Shown here: positions 12,506 to 24,205 of the stretch, piece after piece
Position numbering within the stretch: the stretch's first letter is position 1
Layout: each line of letters begins with the position of its first letter
Assembly (NCBI RefSeq): GCF_000189635.1
Contig: NW_002476355.1
Location: forward strand, 1 to 64,000
Origin: Tetrahymena thermophila SB210
Lineage: Eukaryota > Ciliophora > Oligohymenophorea > Hymenostomatida > Tetrahymenidae
Direction of reading: 5' to 3'
Length of the DNA stretch: 64,000 bases
The notes under the pieces: generated by a model
Databases searched by the model: none
Told to the model about the DNA's origin: nothing
What the model saw: the letters and a program-made list of their open reading frames with translations, nothing else
Made by a program: the position numbers and the translations under genes

Positions 12506-13122
12506 TTTTAACGGAGAATCTTCTTGGATAGGCAGTTGCTCAATCTCTCTGTGCTAGCTAGCTTGTTTAAAAAATACTTTTTATATATTTAAAAAATAGG
12601 GAAAAAGTGTCCTAAGACTTATAGTGGGTCATTGGTATACGTATAATCCGACATCGTATAAAAGAATGATGAAAAACCTATTTCAGTCGGGGGTGGAAAT
12701 GGCTTTTCATCGTTAAGCAATAAGTTGTAAATGACCTTAAAAACTTGCACAATACTCTCCCACTGAGTAATTAATTTAAGTGCCTAATGGTCTAAATCTT
12801 ATATACGATGCATTAAATAATTATTTAACATATAACAAATGATCAACATAAATTGGCATTAGCATACCAATTTATTTGATTTATTATTATTTTTTATTTA
12901 TTGTTTAGCAACAATAATTATATTGCATTAGCATGCAATTTGAATTTAAGAGCAACTTTTAGCATGGGTAAGCAAGCACGAACTCTTGTTTCAGCATGGG
13001 TAAGCAATCAAGCAAGCAAAATTAGCAAATGGGTATGAGCATGATGATTTCTTCTGATTTTTATTAAGTTTCTTAAGAATTATCTTTAGCAAGCCCTCTT
13101 CTTAAGAAACTTAATTTTTTTA
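12506..13122 (+). ncRNA. Candidate structured non-coding RNA locus
   Basis: This stretch is markedly richer in G and C than its surroundings and dense in inverted repeats. A stem pairs 12668-12678 with 12701-12711, continued by 12680-12684 with 12696-12700 around a G-rich loop. A longer-range stem pairs 12652-12664 with 12798-12810 (12 of 13). Small hairpins follow at 12848-12875 and 12922-12939. A 15-base direct repeat occurs at 12961 and 12993. The region ends in a perfect 17-bp hairpin followed by a T run. A plus frame is open in places, but it uses codons rare for this genome (TCG, GGG, CCG) and has no sensible start, so RNA is more likely than protein. Exact ends, strand and class are unknown; it does not resemble telomerase RNA, U1-U6 or RNase P as far as I can tell. 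Confidence 0.45.
13063..13120 (+). terminator. 17-bp perfect hairpin followed by T run
   Basis: ATTAAGTTTCTTAAGAA at 13063-13079 is exactly reverse-complementary to 13099-13115, with a 19-base loop, and T residues continue to 13120. It could be the 3' end hairpin of the RNA locus upstream or an independent inverted repeat. Confidence 0.5.
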
Positions 13123-13774
13123 ATATTAATAAATTATCAAATTTTGTTAATATCTTCTTTATTTGATAAATAAAAAATTTGAATTCAAATTAATTAGATT
13201 TTACCACTTAATAAAAAACAAAATCAATAATATTAATAAACTTCTCTTTATTACTTCTTTATTAATATTTTGTTAAAAATTCAAAAAAAAGAAATCTTTG
13301 TTTTCTCATTTAATTAAAAATAAATAAATACAATATAATTTTTGAGTGCATCTGTTGTTTTATGATTGATATTCCCATTTCTTTTAAAGTCTTTGTTTTT
13401 CTTTTAATTAAATTCAATAAGAATATTAGCATGTGTTTTGAATGAATAATTTCTTTTTAAAATAGATCTTATTATTGAAGGTAAAATTTTGTAAAATTAA
13501 ATTAAAAAAAGCAGAATATTTTATAAAAAAACAAATTTCCTCCCCACCTTATAAAAAAAGGTAAAAAGGTTAATAAATAAATAATAATTAATTAATTAAT
13601 AAAAAAATAAATAATTAAAAAAAAGAAAAGAAACAAACATTATTAAATAAAAAAGTTTTTAAAACCCACTACAAATAAATAGATGCACTAAATTTTTTAA
13701 ATAATTTGGCTTATCATTTTTAAGTAAATCTAAGAATATCCTAATTCTACACTACCAAATATTTACACAAAAAG
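13123..13774. other. Intergenic spacer
   Basis: AT-rich DNA containing (AATT)n/(TTAA)n-like low complexity around 13560-13620 and a short C-rich patch at about 13540. It forms the 5' flank of the small secreted-peptide ORF. Confidence 0.45.
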
Positions 13775-14002
13775 ATGAAAAAGCCTCTAATTTATTTGAT
13801 AATACTTTGTTTCCTATCTTTTAAAGCTGATTGTAGAGAGCTTGTATCCTACAACAAAGCGCTAATGTAATGTCAAAAGAAATGTCTTTTCCTAAAAATG
13901 AGAAATAAAAAATCTCATACAATCATATATTTATCTATATAAAAAGTATTTTTTAAACTAGATTAAAGAAGAAAAAGAAAAGGAGATTAAGACGCAAGTT
14001 GA
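13775..14002 (+). CDS. Small putative secreted peptide (75 aa)
   Basis: ATG to TGA without an intron. The N-terminus MKKPLIYLIILCFLSFKADC is a textbook signal peptide (two Lys, hydrophobic core, likely cleavage after KA). The mature part contains CREL then QCQKKC and ends in a strongly basic segment. With three cysteines close together it could be a small disulphide-linked secreted peptide. An alternative splice form is possible (donor GTAATG at about 13868, acceptor AG at about 13961), which would replace the middle with a Lys/Arg-rich tail. No family is recognised. Confidence 0.5.
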
Positions 14003-15022
14003 GAGTGATTGAGTTGCATGACAGAGATCATTGATGACTTTAATATTAAAATAAAAATAAAAAACCAAATAATAAATAATAAAAGAAATAAATAAATAAA
14101 AAAATAAATAAAAACTAAAAATAAATAAAAAATATATTAAATATTAAAAATAAAAGAAAATAAAATAAAATAAAATTAAAAATAAACTCCAAATAAAAAT
14201 TAAAAGCCAAATAGAATTAATTAATGAAAATATAACAGCATACATTTTAATGCTTTAATTTTAAGATTTTTATAATTTTTTAACTTTTGATTGTATTATT
14301 ATAAAAAACTATTTAGAAGTCTAGAAAAATATTTATTACAATAGAATATTAATGAAAATTGAAATTTAGTTTATTTTTATATTAAATAGTTAGCATAAAT
14401 TTATTTTTATTTATTTTAAAATATAAAAAATGAAAAAAATATTTAGAATTACTGATCTTACAGAATATATTCTAAAATATTCTATCTTAAAAAGGAATGT
14501 AAAAATTAGAATATTCAAATATTATCATTCATTCTGATATTCTTATTAAAATTAAAAGTATTATGTGATCACATATTAGAATAAACAGAATATTTATCTA
14601 AAAAAATATTGAAAGATAGATAAGAAGTAAATGAGATTGATTGCCTTTAGTTGAAGAAACATTTATTGTACATTATTTAATTGTTTTGTTTTTTTAGAGT
14701 TGTTTAATATTGCATAATTTCAATATAAAGTTCAACTATTTTTGTAGTTAATTTTTTAAGCTATTGAATTAATAAAAATAGTGTATACTATTTAATATAT
14801 CAAATTATTTATTAAAATATTACTAACAAATTCAAGGTAAAAATTTTTGAATTTAGCTTTTATAATTTGGAAATAAAGGCAAAAGCAAAACATGAAATTA
14901 AATAAATTAATTTTAATTTTTTTGATTATTTTTTATTTTGATAATTAGAAGGCATTTATTTATTTACATTAAATTTTGAATTATTTAATAGATAATTGTG
15001 TTAAAAACTATCTATATCTCTA
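14003..15022. other. Intergenic spacer between convergent genes
   Basis: About 1 kb of AT-rich DNA at the 3' ends of two convergent genes. It includes A-rich AAATAAA-type low complexity (14040-14210) and a cluster of GAATAT/ATATTC elements at 14460-14620. No gene was seen. Confidence 0.45.
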
Positions 15023-16805
15023 TCATTCATCATCTTTATCTTGATTTTATTATTGAACTTAATCAGAAACATATTCTAAAATAGTCTATTCTTCATTTTA
15101 TATTTCTTCAGAATCAACGTCTATAATTGTTTCATCTTTTTCCTTTTCTAAGGCTTCTTAATCTTTCTCACTTAGAGTAGTTTTTTCTGGGGCTTCGTAA
15201 TCGTCTCCAAACCAATTTGTTAATAAACCATCCATAAATCCCTACTCTTCTTCTAATTAATGTTAGAGTTAGCTTGCTGTAATTGGTTTACCATCTTCAC
15301 CTACTAATTATCCATCAACTACTTTTAAGTCTTTACGTTCTTCACCAGTAATTTGATCATATACCTTACCATCAATAACTATAATTCCTTCAATAATTTA
15401 TCCATTCGAAAGCTTTATTTATCCATCTTTACTTATTATAAGTTTTTCCTCTTATTATTATCCATTAGCTTCTCCATTTCCATTTTTTGCTGCTATTTCC
15501 AAAGCTTTTTCATTCTTAATGATATCATCTATTGTTAATTTCTTTTCTTCTTCTGTTTCTTTTATATTTTTAAGAAATTGTTCTTCAATTTCTTCAATCT
15601 GTTTAATGAATTTTTCATCCTCTTCTTTTTATTATTTTCTCTTTCGCTTAAAAATGATATTTTAGTATCTGAGTTTGAAATATACCTTCTTAACATAATT
15701 AATATATATCCTCACTCTTTAGATTTTATCTTTTAAATCTATTAGTTTATTTTGAAGCTATAAATAATAATTTTTTTATGTTTATGGGATCCTTTGTGCA
15801 ACGAGTTCTACATCTTCTTCATCATACAATTCATCCATAATCTTAGCCAATTTTTCATCTTCAGAATAGTGATCTAGCATATTCTATTCTTCTAAATCTA
15901 TTTTGGCATTGCTGAAGCAATAATCCTTTATATAAAATTCACAAAAATCAAAATAGCAACCATCATATTTTGAACCTTTTGTCAAGAATAAAACAAAAAA
16001 TTCAGTTTTTTTAAAAATAGATTATCTAATAAACAAAATAAATACCCACAAAGCAAGCTCTTCTATCCGTGGACCAAACACAATCCTATTAAGCAGTACA
16101 GCCTTAACAACTCATAATCCTTTTACATATTGTTACTGGAGGATCTACTTTTAATAAAATCTCTTCAATTTTTATTCTGTATTGTGATATCTTTTACTCA
16201 TAGTGATCGAGTGTAGAAAGCATAATTGCAGAAGCTAGCTATATGATTAGCTCATGATTTTGCTCTAACTCCCTTTAAAGAACTTAGATTTAAGCGTCTA
16301 AATATATCATTGTATGATTTAAATATAGTTTTATTAAAGCTTTTTTCTAATCTATTATTTTTTTATTCTCAACTGTAATGTTTTTTAATGTTTCTAAATT
16401 CAATTAATAATATTTTTTTGATTCATCTTACAATTTTAAGCTCTAAATTTTCATTTCAGCCTCAAATTATTCTTTTGAAAATGGAACCACCAGCAATAAA
16501 TTTTTTTCTTTTTTCTCTTCTTCTTGAGTTACTTACTAAGTCGCATTTTAAGCTTATGCTCCAGCTTATTAAGTTGGTTGTACCGGCTAATTAGTATTAT
16601 TTTAAGTATTTTATGTATCTAATAGTGTAGTATTATTTTGCTAGTTTGTTGTATCAACAGCTTATTGCTAAACGCCTTCCTAAGCTTCTTATTAAATAAA
16701 TAAAAATTTCTTTACTCCAATTTATGTCTCCTCTACTTGCGATAAAGATAAATGGAAAGCAGAAGCTAAAAATAATAAAATAAATATTTTCTTTTAAGAT
16801 TTCAT
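15023..16805 (-). CDS. Secreted coiled-coil protein with PSI-like Cys-rich motif (570 aa)
   Basis: Two exons with one intron (15976-16045); the frame closes on TGA at 15023-15025. The N-terminus MKSQKKIFILLLFLASAF is a clear signal peptide. A Gln/Asn/Thr-rich linker (to about residue 120) is followed by Lys/Glu-rich helices with coiled-coil character. Near residues 225-270 lies a compact cysteine cluster, CKRIMSCQGCTAQQDCVW then ACFV and further Cys across the intron, matching the C-x(n)-C-x2-C-x4-C-x-W pattern of PSI/plexin repeats. The acidic C-terminal region has the near-repeated elements KDGQIKLSNGQII and DGKVYDQITGEE. It should be exported to the cell surface or a vesicle. Function is unknown; only the PSI-like motif is recognisable. 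Confidence 0.8.
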
Positions 16806-17537
16806 TGAATATTTTATATCCTAAATGATTTAGCATTGTGTTTTGATATTAAAAAATATTCAAAGAATTAATTCGTTTTATTCGTTTTAGTTATTGGTAA
16901 TTAGTATCATAGTTCTATTAAAATATAATTCGCAATTATATCCAAGCAAATTTTGTCAATTTTTATCAATTATTGCAAAATAAAACAATTTTGGCTGAAA
17001 TATTTTTTTTTTTTGAAAATCAACAAAAAAACTTTAATTATTTAATTTAAAATATTTTTTTTAATCTTTCTTTTGATAAACAATTCATAAAAAAGAAGAT
17101 TATTTTTATCAAATAAAAGATATTTATTCATCTAAAAAGTAAGAAAAAAATAATTTTTGTTCAAGGATTTTTTTTATTTTTAAAAATATTTCAATTTTTT
17201 TTTATAAAAAATTATTTCAACTTGATTTTTAAATTGAATAATTAAATAAATAGAAAATTAGCAATTAGATTCAATTTTTTATCCATTTGCTAATTAATTA
17301 AAATTAGGTTTGTTTTTTAAATATTTGTTTTTTTGCTAAAGTTATTACTCAAAAACAAAGTTTAATTAAAATAACTAATTAATTAACTTTCTAACAATGA
17401 ATGATATTTTTTATGCTATTTAAAAGATTTTTATTATATAAAATTTATTTTGGCTAAGAGGTAAATAAATATTTAATATTTAATTTAATATAATACATAA
17501 TATAATTTAAATTTTTTATATACATTTTCAATTTATT
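16806..17537. other. Intergenic spacer
   Basis: About 730 bases: 5' flank of the secreted PSI-like gene and 3' flank of the pseudokinase-like gene, both on the minus strand. AT-rich, with long T tracts at 17005-17210; no other feature. Confidence 0.5.
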
Positions 17538-20500
17538 TCATTGTTTTTTTGCTTAGGGTTGTTATTATATTAAATTGGAGAATTGCTATTTAAAAGATTA
17601 CAACTCACAGTCTTATTCATCTTTATATGTCTGTGTTAGGAATTAAATACATCTGTTGGCAACTTCTACTTATTTATCTATGTTATCTGTGTTTTGGTAA
17701 AAGTAAATTTATCTTTTCATGATTTGCACATAATAAATTTAATAAAGGTTAAGATCCTTATTATTGATTACGTACTTTTCTGCTTACTCATAGTAAAATA
17801 TAGACTTGTTTAAGTTTACTACTTGCTTGTAGAAATCAGCTAAATCAAGAAGACAATTACAAGTGTTTTGTGATATACTGATGTACTATTCAAATGATTT
17901 ATCCGATTTATCGAATTGTTTATTCATAAACTCGATTCTTCCTTTCCAAAAATATAAATTTTACAGAATTTTCTTGTTAACTGTGCTAATTTTTTCACAT
18001 TCTGTTGGTTTTTGGTTTGCTAATTCTTTATTTTAAACTTACTCTTTATGATAGGTTTCAAGATATTCTTTTTCAAATTAAAGAAGCTCTTCGTAACTCA
18101 ACTCATATTATTTAGTCAAATAGTAGTAGAAAGCTCTTAAAATAAGTTAATCTGAAAAATACTGCTGAGGTAAGCAGTTTAGCATTTGGTTAGATTTTTA
18201 GAGTTACAAATTAGTTAAGTGAAATATAATTTAATCAATGTAATTTTCCTATTTTTGGTATTTGTAGGATATTAAGTAATCCATTCCATAACCATGTTTG
18301 TCTATATAAATTGTGTCTGCGTATGATTGGATTAAATTCTACTATTATAGTTATTGATATTGAATGAGCTGTTTAATTATTTATCCAGAAACAGACAGGG
18401 GTTATTCTAAATTTATTATTTTGATGCATTGTTTAAATTAGCTCTCTGACATAAGATCTGGATTTGCAAATTTTAATTAGATAAATAGACAAATGATATC
18501 GTGTAATTGATACTCTAAGGGGGAAAATTCATTAGAAGAAACTTCCTCAAATTTTACATATTTTTAGTACTAAACTCTTTGCAGATTATTGTTTGATATG
18601 ATGTAGTTTTTGTTAGATGCTTTTTGATTAGCTTTATTAAATATGATTTGAGTTTCATCAAAATTAATTACTGAAACACAATTACCCTCAAACAATCCAA
18701 TATTATCTAGATTAAGGTTAGAATGATAAATATTAAGTATTTCATTCATTTATGTAATATTTTCTAAAACCTATTTATAAATGTGAATTATTTGGCTTTC
18801 ACTTAGGAAAGGTTAATCTCTCACTTCTTCTTCTTCATTCTCTTAGTTTGTTATGCTATAGTCGTCTTCTTCATAGTTGCTAGATTTGTTTTAGTAAAGT
18901 TTAGACTAAATCGTGTATGAGTTCTACATAAGCAAAATATCCCTTAGCTTCCTGTAAACTTTGTAAAATTATAGAAGGTAGTATTCGCTATCTACTCTAA
19001 CTGCAACAGGATCCTTTACATATAAATCGTTTTCTTTTGCCATTAAAGAATTTATATGGAAGAGATAGTGTTACTGCTTTAATTCTGTTAGCTTTTCTTT
19101 TCTCAATATAAATTATTGACCTTTCATCTACTTTTAGCTTGTACAAAGCGAAGTAAATTAATCTAATTGCTGAATGTATTATATATCAAGCTCCTCTGCT
19201 ATTGATACAACAGGAATTTTTATAAATGAAACCTTTTCTCCAAAAACTAACTTTGTTTGTATCTCCTCTGAGTGAATGACAATGTCGACTTCCAAATTTC
19301 TGTGTCTCTCTCTTTCATAATTTTGCTTAGAAATAATTTCTTTTTGTTGCTTTAGCTTTTACTCTGATTCTTCTTTTTCTTTTAATTCCTTTTATTCTCT
19401 TTATTTTCTATAAAATTCGATTTCTTTGTCTAACTTAAACCCATAATTCACAGTAAATTACACATTTCTACTTTTTATCTTTTTCTCTGTATTCAGCAAG
19501 CAGCTATTTTAAAATTTACTAAAAGTTTAAGAAAATCTATCATCTTAGGTAAACAAATTAATTTCCCCTTGTTTCTCTAATTTTCCTAAACTCTAACTTG
19601 AAAAATTTGATTCTAAGGAATTCCTATAATTATCAGTGTTTTTTAGAGACAAAATTCTCTCTATCTTATCATTTCTTATCTAGGCAATCCTTTATTGCTT
19701 AACAAAGTCCTTCGCCTACTCCAAGTTATCCTTTTAGTCCTATTATTAGTTTTAATCTATTTTTTTACTAAAATGAAATTTTCCTTTTCCAGTCAATATC
19801 CTAATTTTATCTATTGAAGTTAAGTTGTAAGCAGAATTGTAGCTGTTTTAAGAAAGCTTTTCTTAAACCTTATTTTGTTATTTTACAGTCTTTTAAAGCT
19901 TTTCAAATGAAGAATCGAAATCGATATCATTATCATCGTTTAACAAATCTACCTCTAGGACTTTAGAATCAGCTAAATTTTGAGTTTCGCTATTAACTTA
20001 AGTTTATTACCTTTTATTATTATTTTTTTCTTGACTATTATTCTTTAAAATTGATTGATTTTCTTTTAATAAATTGGTATTATTTGATTATGTATTTAGC
20101 TTTTGTTCTTTAGAGTCTTTTGCTTTTACTTTTTATTGATTTTCAGAGTTATTCTAAATCTAAGTGGTATTCGATTGTTTTTCAGACTGAATTTTTTAAG
20201 GACTTTATTTCCTTTTTTTTAATGCTTAGCTTTGTGATTTCTCTTAAGGGTAAGCCTGCTTGATCGTTGAGTATTTAGGTTTGCTTAGTTCATCTATTCT
20301 TTTAGAATGGAAGTTTTTACGAAGGTGATTTTAATTTGTTTCCTTCATAAAAAAATCATAGTTAGTGTTTTATTTCATTTAACCTAAATCGACAGATGCT
20401 CTATAGTTAAACTGTTCGTTATAATTTATATCACTATTCTGATTCAAATTATTTTAATGAGGTATTAATTATAAATGGTTTTTTTATGAGTTTTTAGTAG

Positions 20501-21661
20501 ATTAAGTCACTTAGTTTAGTTAATTTATATCACTAAAATGTGTATTTTTTATGACTAGTTATTCATTTCTCTATTGATATTCTTCTGTTTAGTTTGGCTG
20601 CTATTTGATTTAGTTGAAATACATATCCTAACTGCTTTATTTCTAACTACTTGATATTGAATTCAATCTTTTCCTTGGCTCAAAGAAATTTTCTTATGTT
20701 ACTTATGATTTGCTTGTTGATCTGTATCTAATTTTATCCTTATTTACCTTTTCCAATTATTAATTTTTAGAATAGATTCCATGAATATCCTTTAATGCCG
20801 AATTCAAAAAGAATTTGTAATTTTCTGTTGTTTTAGGAAGATAAGTTTTCTTTTCATTATATAATGTTGATGATTCTAGCTTTGGCATGATATCACTTGA
20901 ATTTTTTGAATTGCTCTCCGTTTCTCTGTAAATTTAGTTATTCTATTCATAATTTTATTTTTCATTAAATTGTGTATCTGCTTATTCGCTAAATTGTTTA
21001 TCATCACTTAAATCGTCGCATGGATAAAATCCTTATTAGTGGCTCTGGGTAGCTTTTTTATTTCTTTGCTGATTATTTGTATAAAAGTATGTTCTTGTTT
21101 CGCCTTCTTAACTGTACCTATCCTATTTAGTATATGCAAATGACTAAGACTAAGGTGTGACTGATGGCCTAAATGTTTGGCTATGAAAATCTTGATTTCC
21201 GTGTGATCCGTTTAAATTATTTTATGCTTAATGGTAGTATTTATGTTCTAATTTTTACATAAATTATTTTTTAATTTTGATACAAATATTTATTTAAACC
21301 AATTTTTACTGGTTTGGCTTTGATTATCTAAAATGACTGAGCTGCTTCTAGCGCTTTGTGTTATTTCAGGGCTATAATTTTAAGAATTTTTTCTGCTGTT
21401 GCTTGAAATTTATGCAATTCTTTGCTCATCTTCAAATTAGTTGCTATATTACCTATGAGATAATGACTCATCTTAAATATTATTATAATGATTCAAATTT
21501 TTGCTATTCCAATAAGGTGTTTAATATGAATTCCTTGTAGATTACGGATACTAAGCTAGGTAAGTGCTATTGTGATAAGTTTATCTTGATGAGTTACTCT
21601 AAAGATTGCTTTAAGCATTTATCTTAATCTTTGGTAATTCTGGGATTCCTTTAGATTTCAT
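17538..21661 (-). CDS. Large Q/N-rich protein with degenerate kinase-like region and TPR-like repeats (1,353 aa)
   Basis: Two exons with one intron (21248-21309). The N-terminal 600 residues are low-complexity, rich in Ser, Asn, Gln and Tyr, probably disordered. A charged coiled coil (KQREQKELKEKEESEQKLKQ) follows near residues 740-770. Around residue 960 comes IYHSNLNLDNIGLF and then VSVINFDETQIIF, which align in order and spacing with a kinase catalytic loop (HRDLKPEN) and DFG segment, but with HSN for HRD and NFD for DFG. If this is a kinase fold it should be catalytically dead. The last 250 residues contain paired helices resembling TPRs (ILRAFYYYLTKQYELSYEEL, FWKGRIEFMNKQFDKSDKSF, SIFYYEQAEKYV). 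It may be a scaffold or pseudokinase; no precise family is recognised. Confidence 0.8.
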
Positions 21662-24205
21662 TAAAAAAATTAAAATTAATTATTAATTAGTTAACTCTTT
21701 CTTTTATTGGATTATGCTCTATTCTTAATAACTTTTGTTTATCTTTAATTGAAAGGCAACCAAGCATCACCATAAATTAAATACATTTCCATAAAATTTT
21801 TCAAATTATATGGTCAATTCTATATCTTTAATAAATTAATTTGTTACACTTACAAATACTTTTAATTCTTATTATAATTAATAGTATATTTTTGAATTCA
21901 TTTAAAAAGTATATCTTTTAGTTATATAAATACATCAAGAATAACTACAAGCAAATAAGCAAGTATCCTATCTCATTTTTTTATATAATTTTTATTAAAA
22001 TATAAATATTAAATCAAATATTAGGCTAATAAAATATTAACAAATAAAATAAAATATAATAGTTTAGTATCTTAATAATACTTTATTTCGCTTTAAAAAG
22101 ACTAGGGATATATACATATTACTTAATTTTAGCAGCTATTTTTATATATAAAGTGTAGTTCATACTTACTGTATGAGATATATAAAAATAAATTACTAAA
22201 TTATTACAAATATTATGACAAAGCGTTTAAATAAATAAGCTGCATTTTAAATTTCTTTTGTAGTGCATTCATATAAGCCTTAAAAACAAACATTTTATTA
22301 ATTATTCGAAGTCTTATTTAGTAATTTTGATATATTTTAAAATTAATCACTATATTTTAGTTCAAAATTCAATTAACATTAAATCAGTAAGCATGCTAAA
22401 CTATGAAAAAATATTAACAAACTATAAAAAATTGTTAACTTTTTAATTTTATATCATAAATACTTATTAATATTCTTTTGCCTTTTTGCCATACGATAGA
22501 TAAATGCTACTATTCTACAATAATTTTGAAAGATAATCATGTAAATATGAAAAAATCATAAAATTTAAATAATATTTTTCTACAGTATAGATAATCATAA
22601 AACTATGTTTATTACTAGATTTTAGATATTTTAGATAATGAAATGCAAAATAAATATTTGAAATATAGAAAACTTTCTCTTACAAAATGGTTAAAACTCA
22701 CTTATTTATTACAAATACTGTTATAAAGAGTGTTTTTTTTATTTAACTCATCTCCTATCTAATAAAAAACATTTACAAAAAAACTATATTTTAGCAAAAA
22801 GAAAAGCTTTTCTTTTTTTTAATTATTTAGTAGAAGCAATAAAAAAAGCTTTTATCACAATTAATTAAGGAAATCTATGAAAAAAAATATAATTGCTTCT
22901 TATCTCTTTTTAATATTTTCTTTTGTTTCGATTATTTAAAGTTTTTTATTAGGAATAGTGTCTTTTTGATTTTGTTATCATATTCAAGTATACTTTCCAT
23001 TTAAATTTTAAAACATCCTTTTCATTGATTATCACTAATATTAATATTATTTCGAAATCTAAGTTAAATCAAACTAATTATTTCTTGTTTCATATTTGAC
23101 CAAATATTTAAATAAAATTGATTTTAGTTAAAATCCCAAATAATTATGTAATAAAAAAATATTTTTTTATAAAAATAATAAATATTTCTTACAAGCTTTT
23201 TGCTATTTTTTTGTTATTTGAGTAAAATTAATAGAAAATTATACTTTGATTTGAAATAAGAATAAACATAATTTGAAATTAAAAAAATGAATTACAAAAA
23301 ACATTTTAACTGTAATTATTTACTAAATAATTAATCTATTAGATTTTATTTAAGTTCAACTTTTAATATTTGAGTGAGAAGCATTTATTTTTTTAGCAGT
23401 TTTTGAATACTAGAATTTAAGTAATTTATTTTATGCAAAAAAACAATAATTTTTGATTATTTGAAATTATTTATTAAGCTTACCAGAGTATTCATTCATA
23501 TTTTTCTATTAATTACTATTTACTAATTTATAGATTTATCATTTTAAATATATAATCCTTCCTTTCATGCAATCATGCTTGTAATTTGTATGATAATATT
23601 TTAAAGTATTCTTTGAATTTTTATGAATATCTATTTCTTAAATTGCTAATAAGAATTCAACATCAAGTAAGTCTAAGAAAAAATCAATTTATAATCATTA
23701 AAGACGCTAGGAGGAAATCTGATGAGCTATCAAAATAACCTAAATATTTCTAACTGGCTTATATAAAATTAGGTTCTATTTAAGTTTTAAATCATAATTC
23801 TTTCTTCATTTGCATAATTAATTATATTAGTCATTATAAAATGATTTAAAGTGCTAGCTATTCTTATTTAAATTAAAAAGAATTACATTTAAAATAAGTA
23901 AATTATATTATTTTATTATTTTTTATAAAATATTTTCATATAATATGCTAATTGTGAGAGATGATTTCTAAAACCTCTTTAACCAAAATATTAAATTATT
24001 ACAATTCTTTTAAATAAAATTTGTCTTACTTTTATCCAAATTATTATTTACTTTTTTATTGTAGAAGATTATTTTATTTGAATTATTGTAAATTTCATTT
24101 AAATGATATATTGCATAAACTTATAATCAATAATAAATAAATAAGCATACAGAATTTTTAATTATATTAAAGAAATATATTAACTAGTTATTTAATTTTT
24201 TCTTT
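21662..24205. other. Long intergenic spacer
   Basis: About 2.5 kb of AT-rich DNA: 5' flank of the pseudokinase-like gene and 3' flank of the coiled-coil gene. A slightly GC-richer patch at 23690-23760 gives a short plus-strand ORF (MSYQNNLNISNWLIQ...) of about 40 codons, too weak to call. A 27-base segment at 22711-22737 recurs inverted at 27727-27754. Nothing else was supported. Confidence 0.4.

Noticed and set aside
12520..12738. Open plus frame across the candidate RNA locus (includes GKSVLRLIVGHWYTYNPTS)
   Set aside because: Uses codons rare in this genome, lacks an upstream start, and overlaps extensive inverted repeats; a protein was judged less likely, though not excluded.
14460..14620. 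Cluster of GAATATTC-like elements resembling heat-shock elements
   Set aside because: One perfect nGAAnnTTCn site occurs, but the cluster lies between the 3' ends of two convergent genes rather than in a promoter, and such words are common in AT-rich DNA.
16654..16836. Minus-strand 60-aa ORF starting MLNHLGYKIFNEILK
   Set aside because: It is in another frame over the signal-peptide exon of the secreted PSI-like gene; the frame starting at 16805 continues for hundreds of codons with a good signal peptide and no shift.
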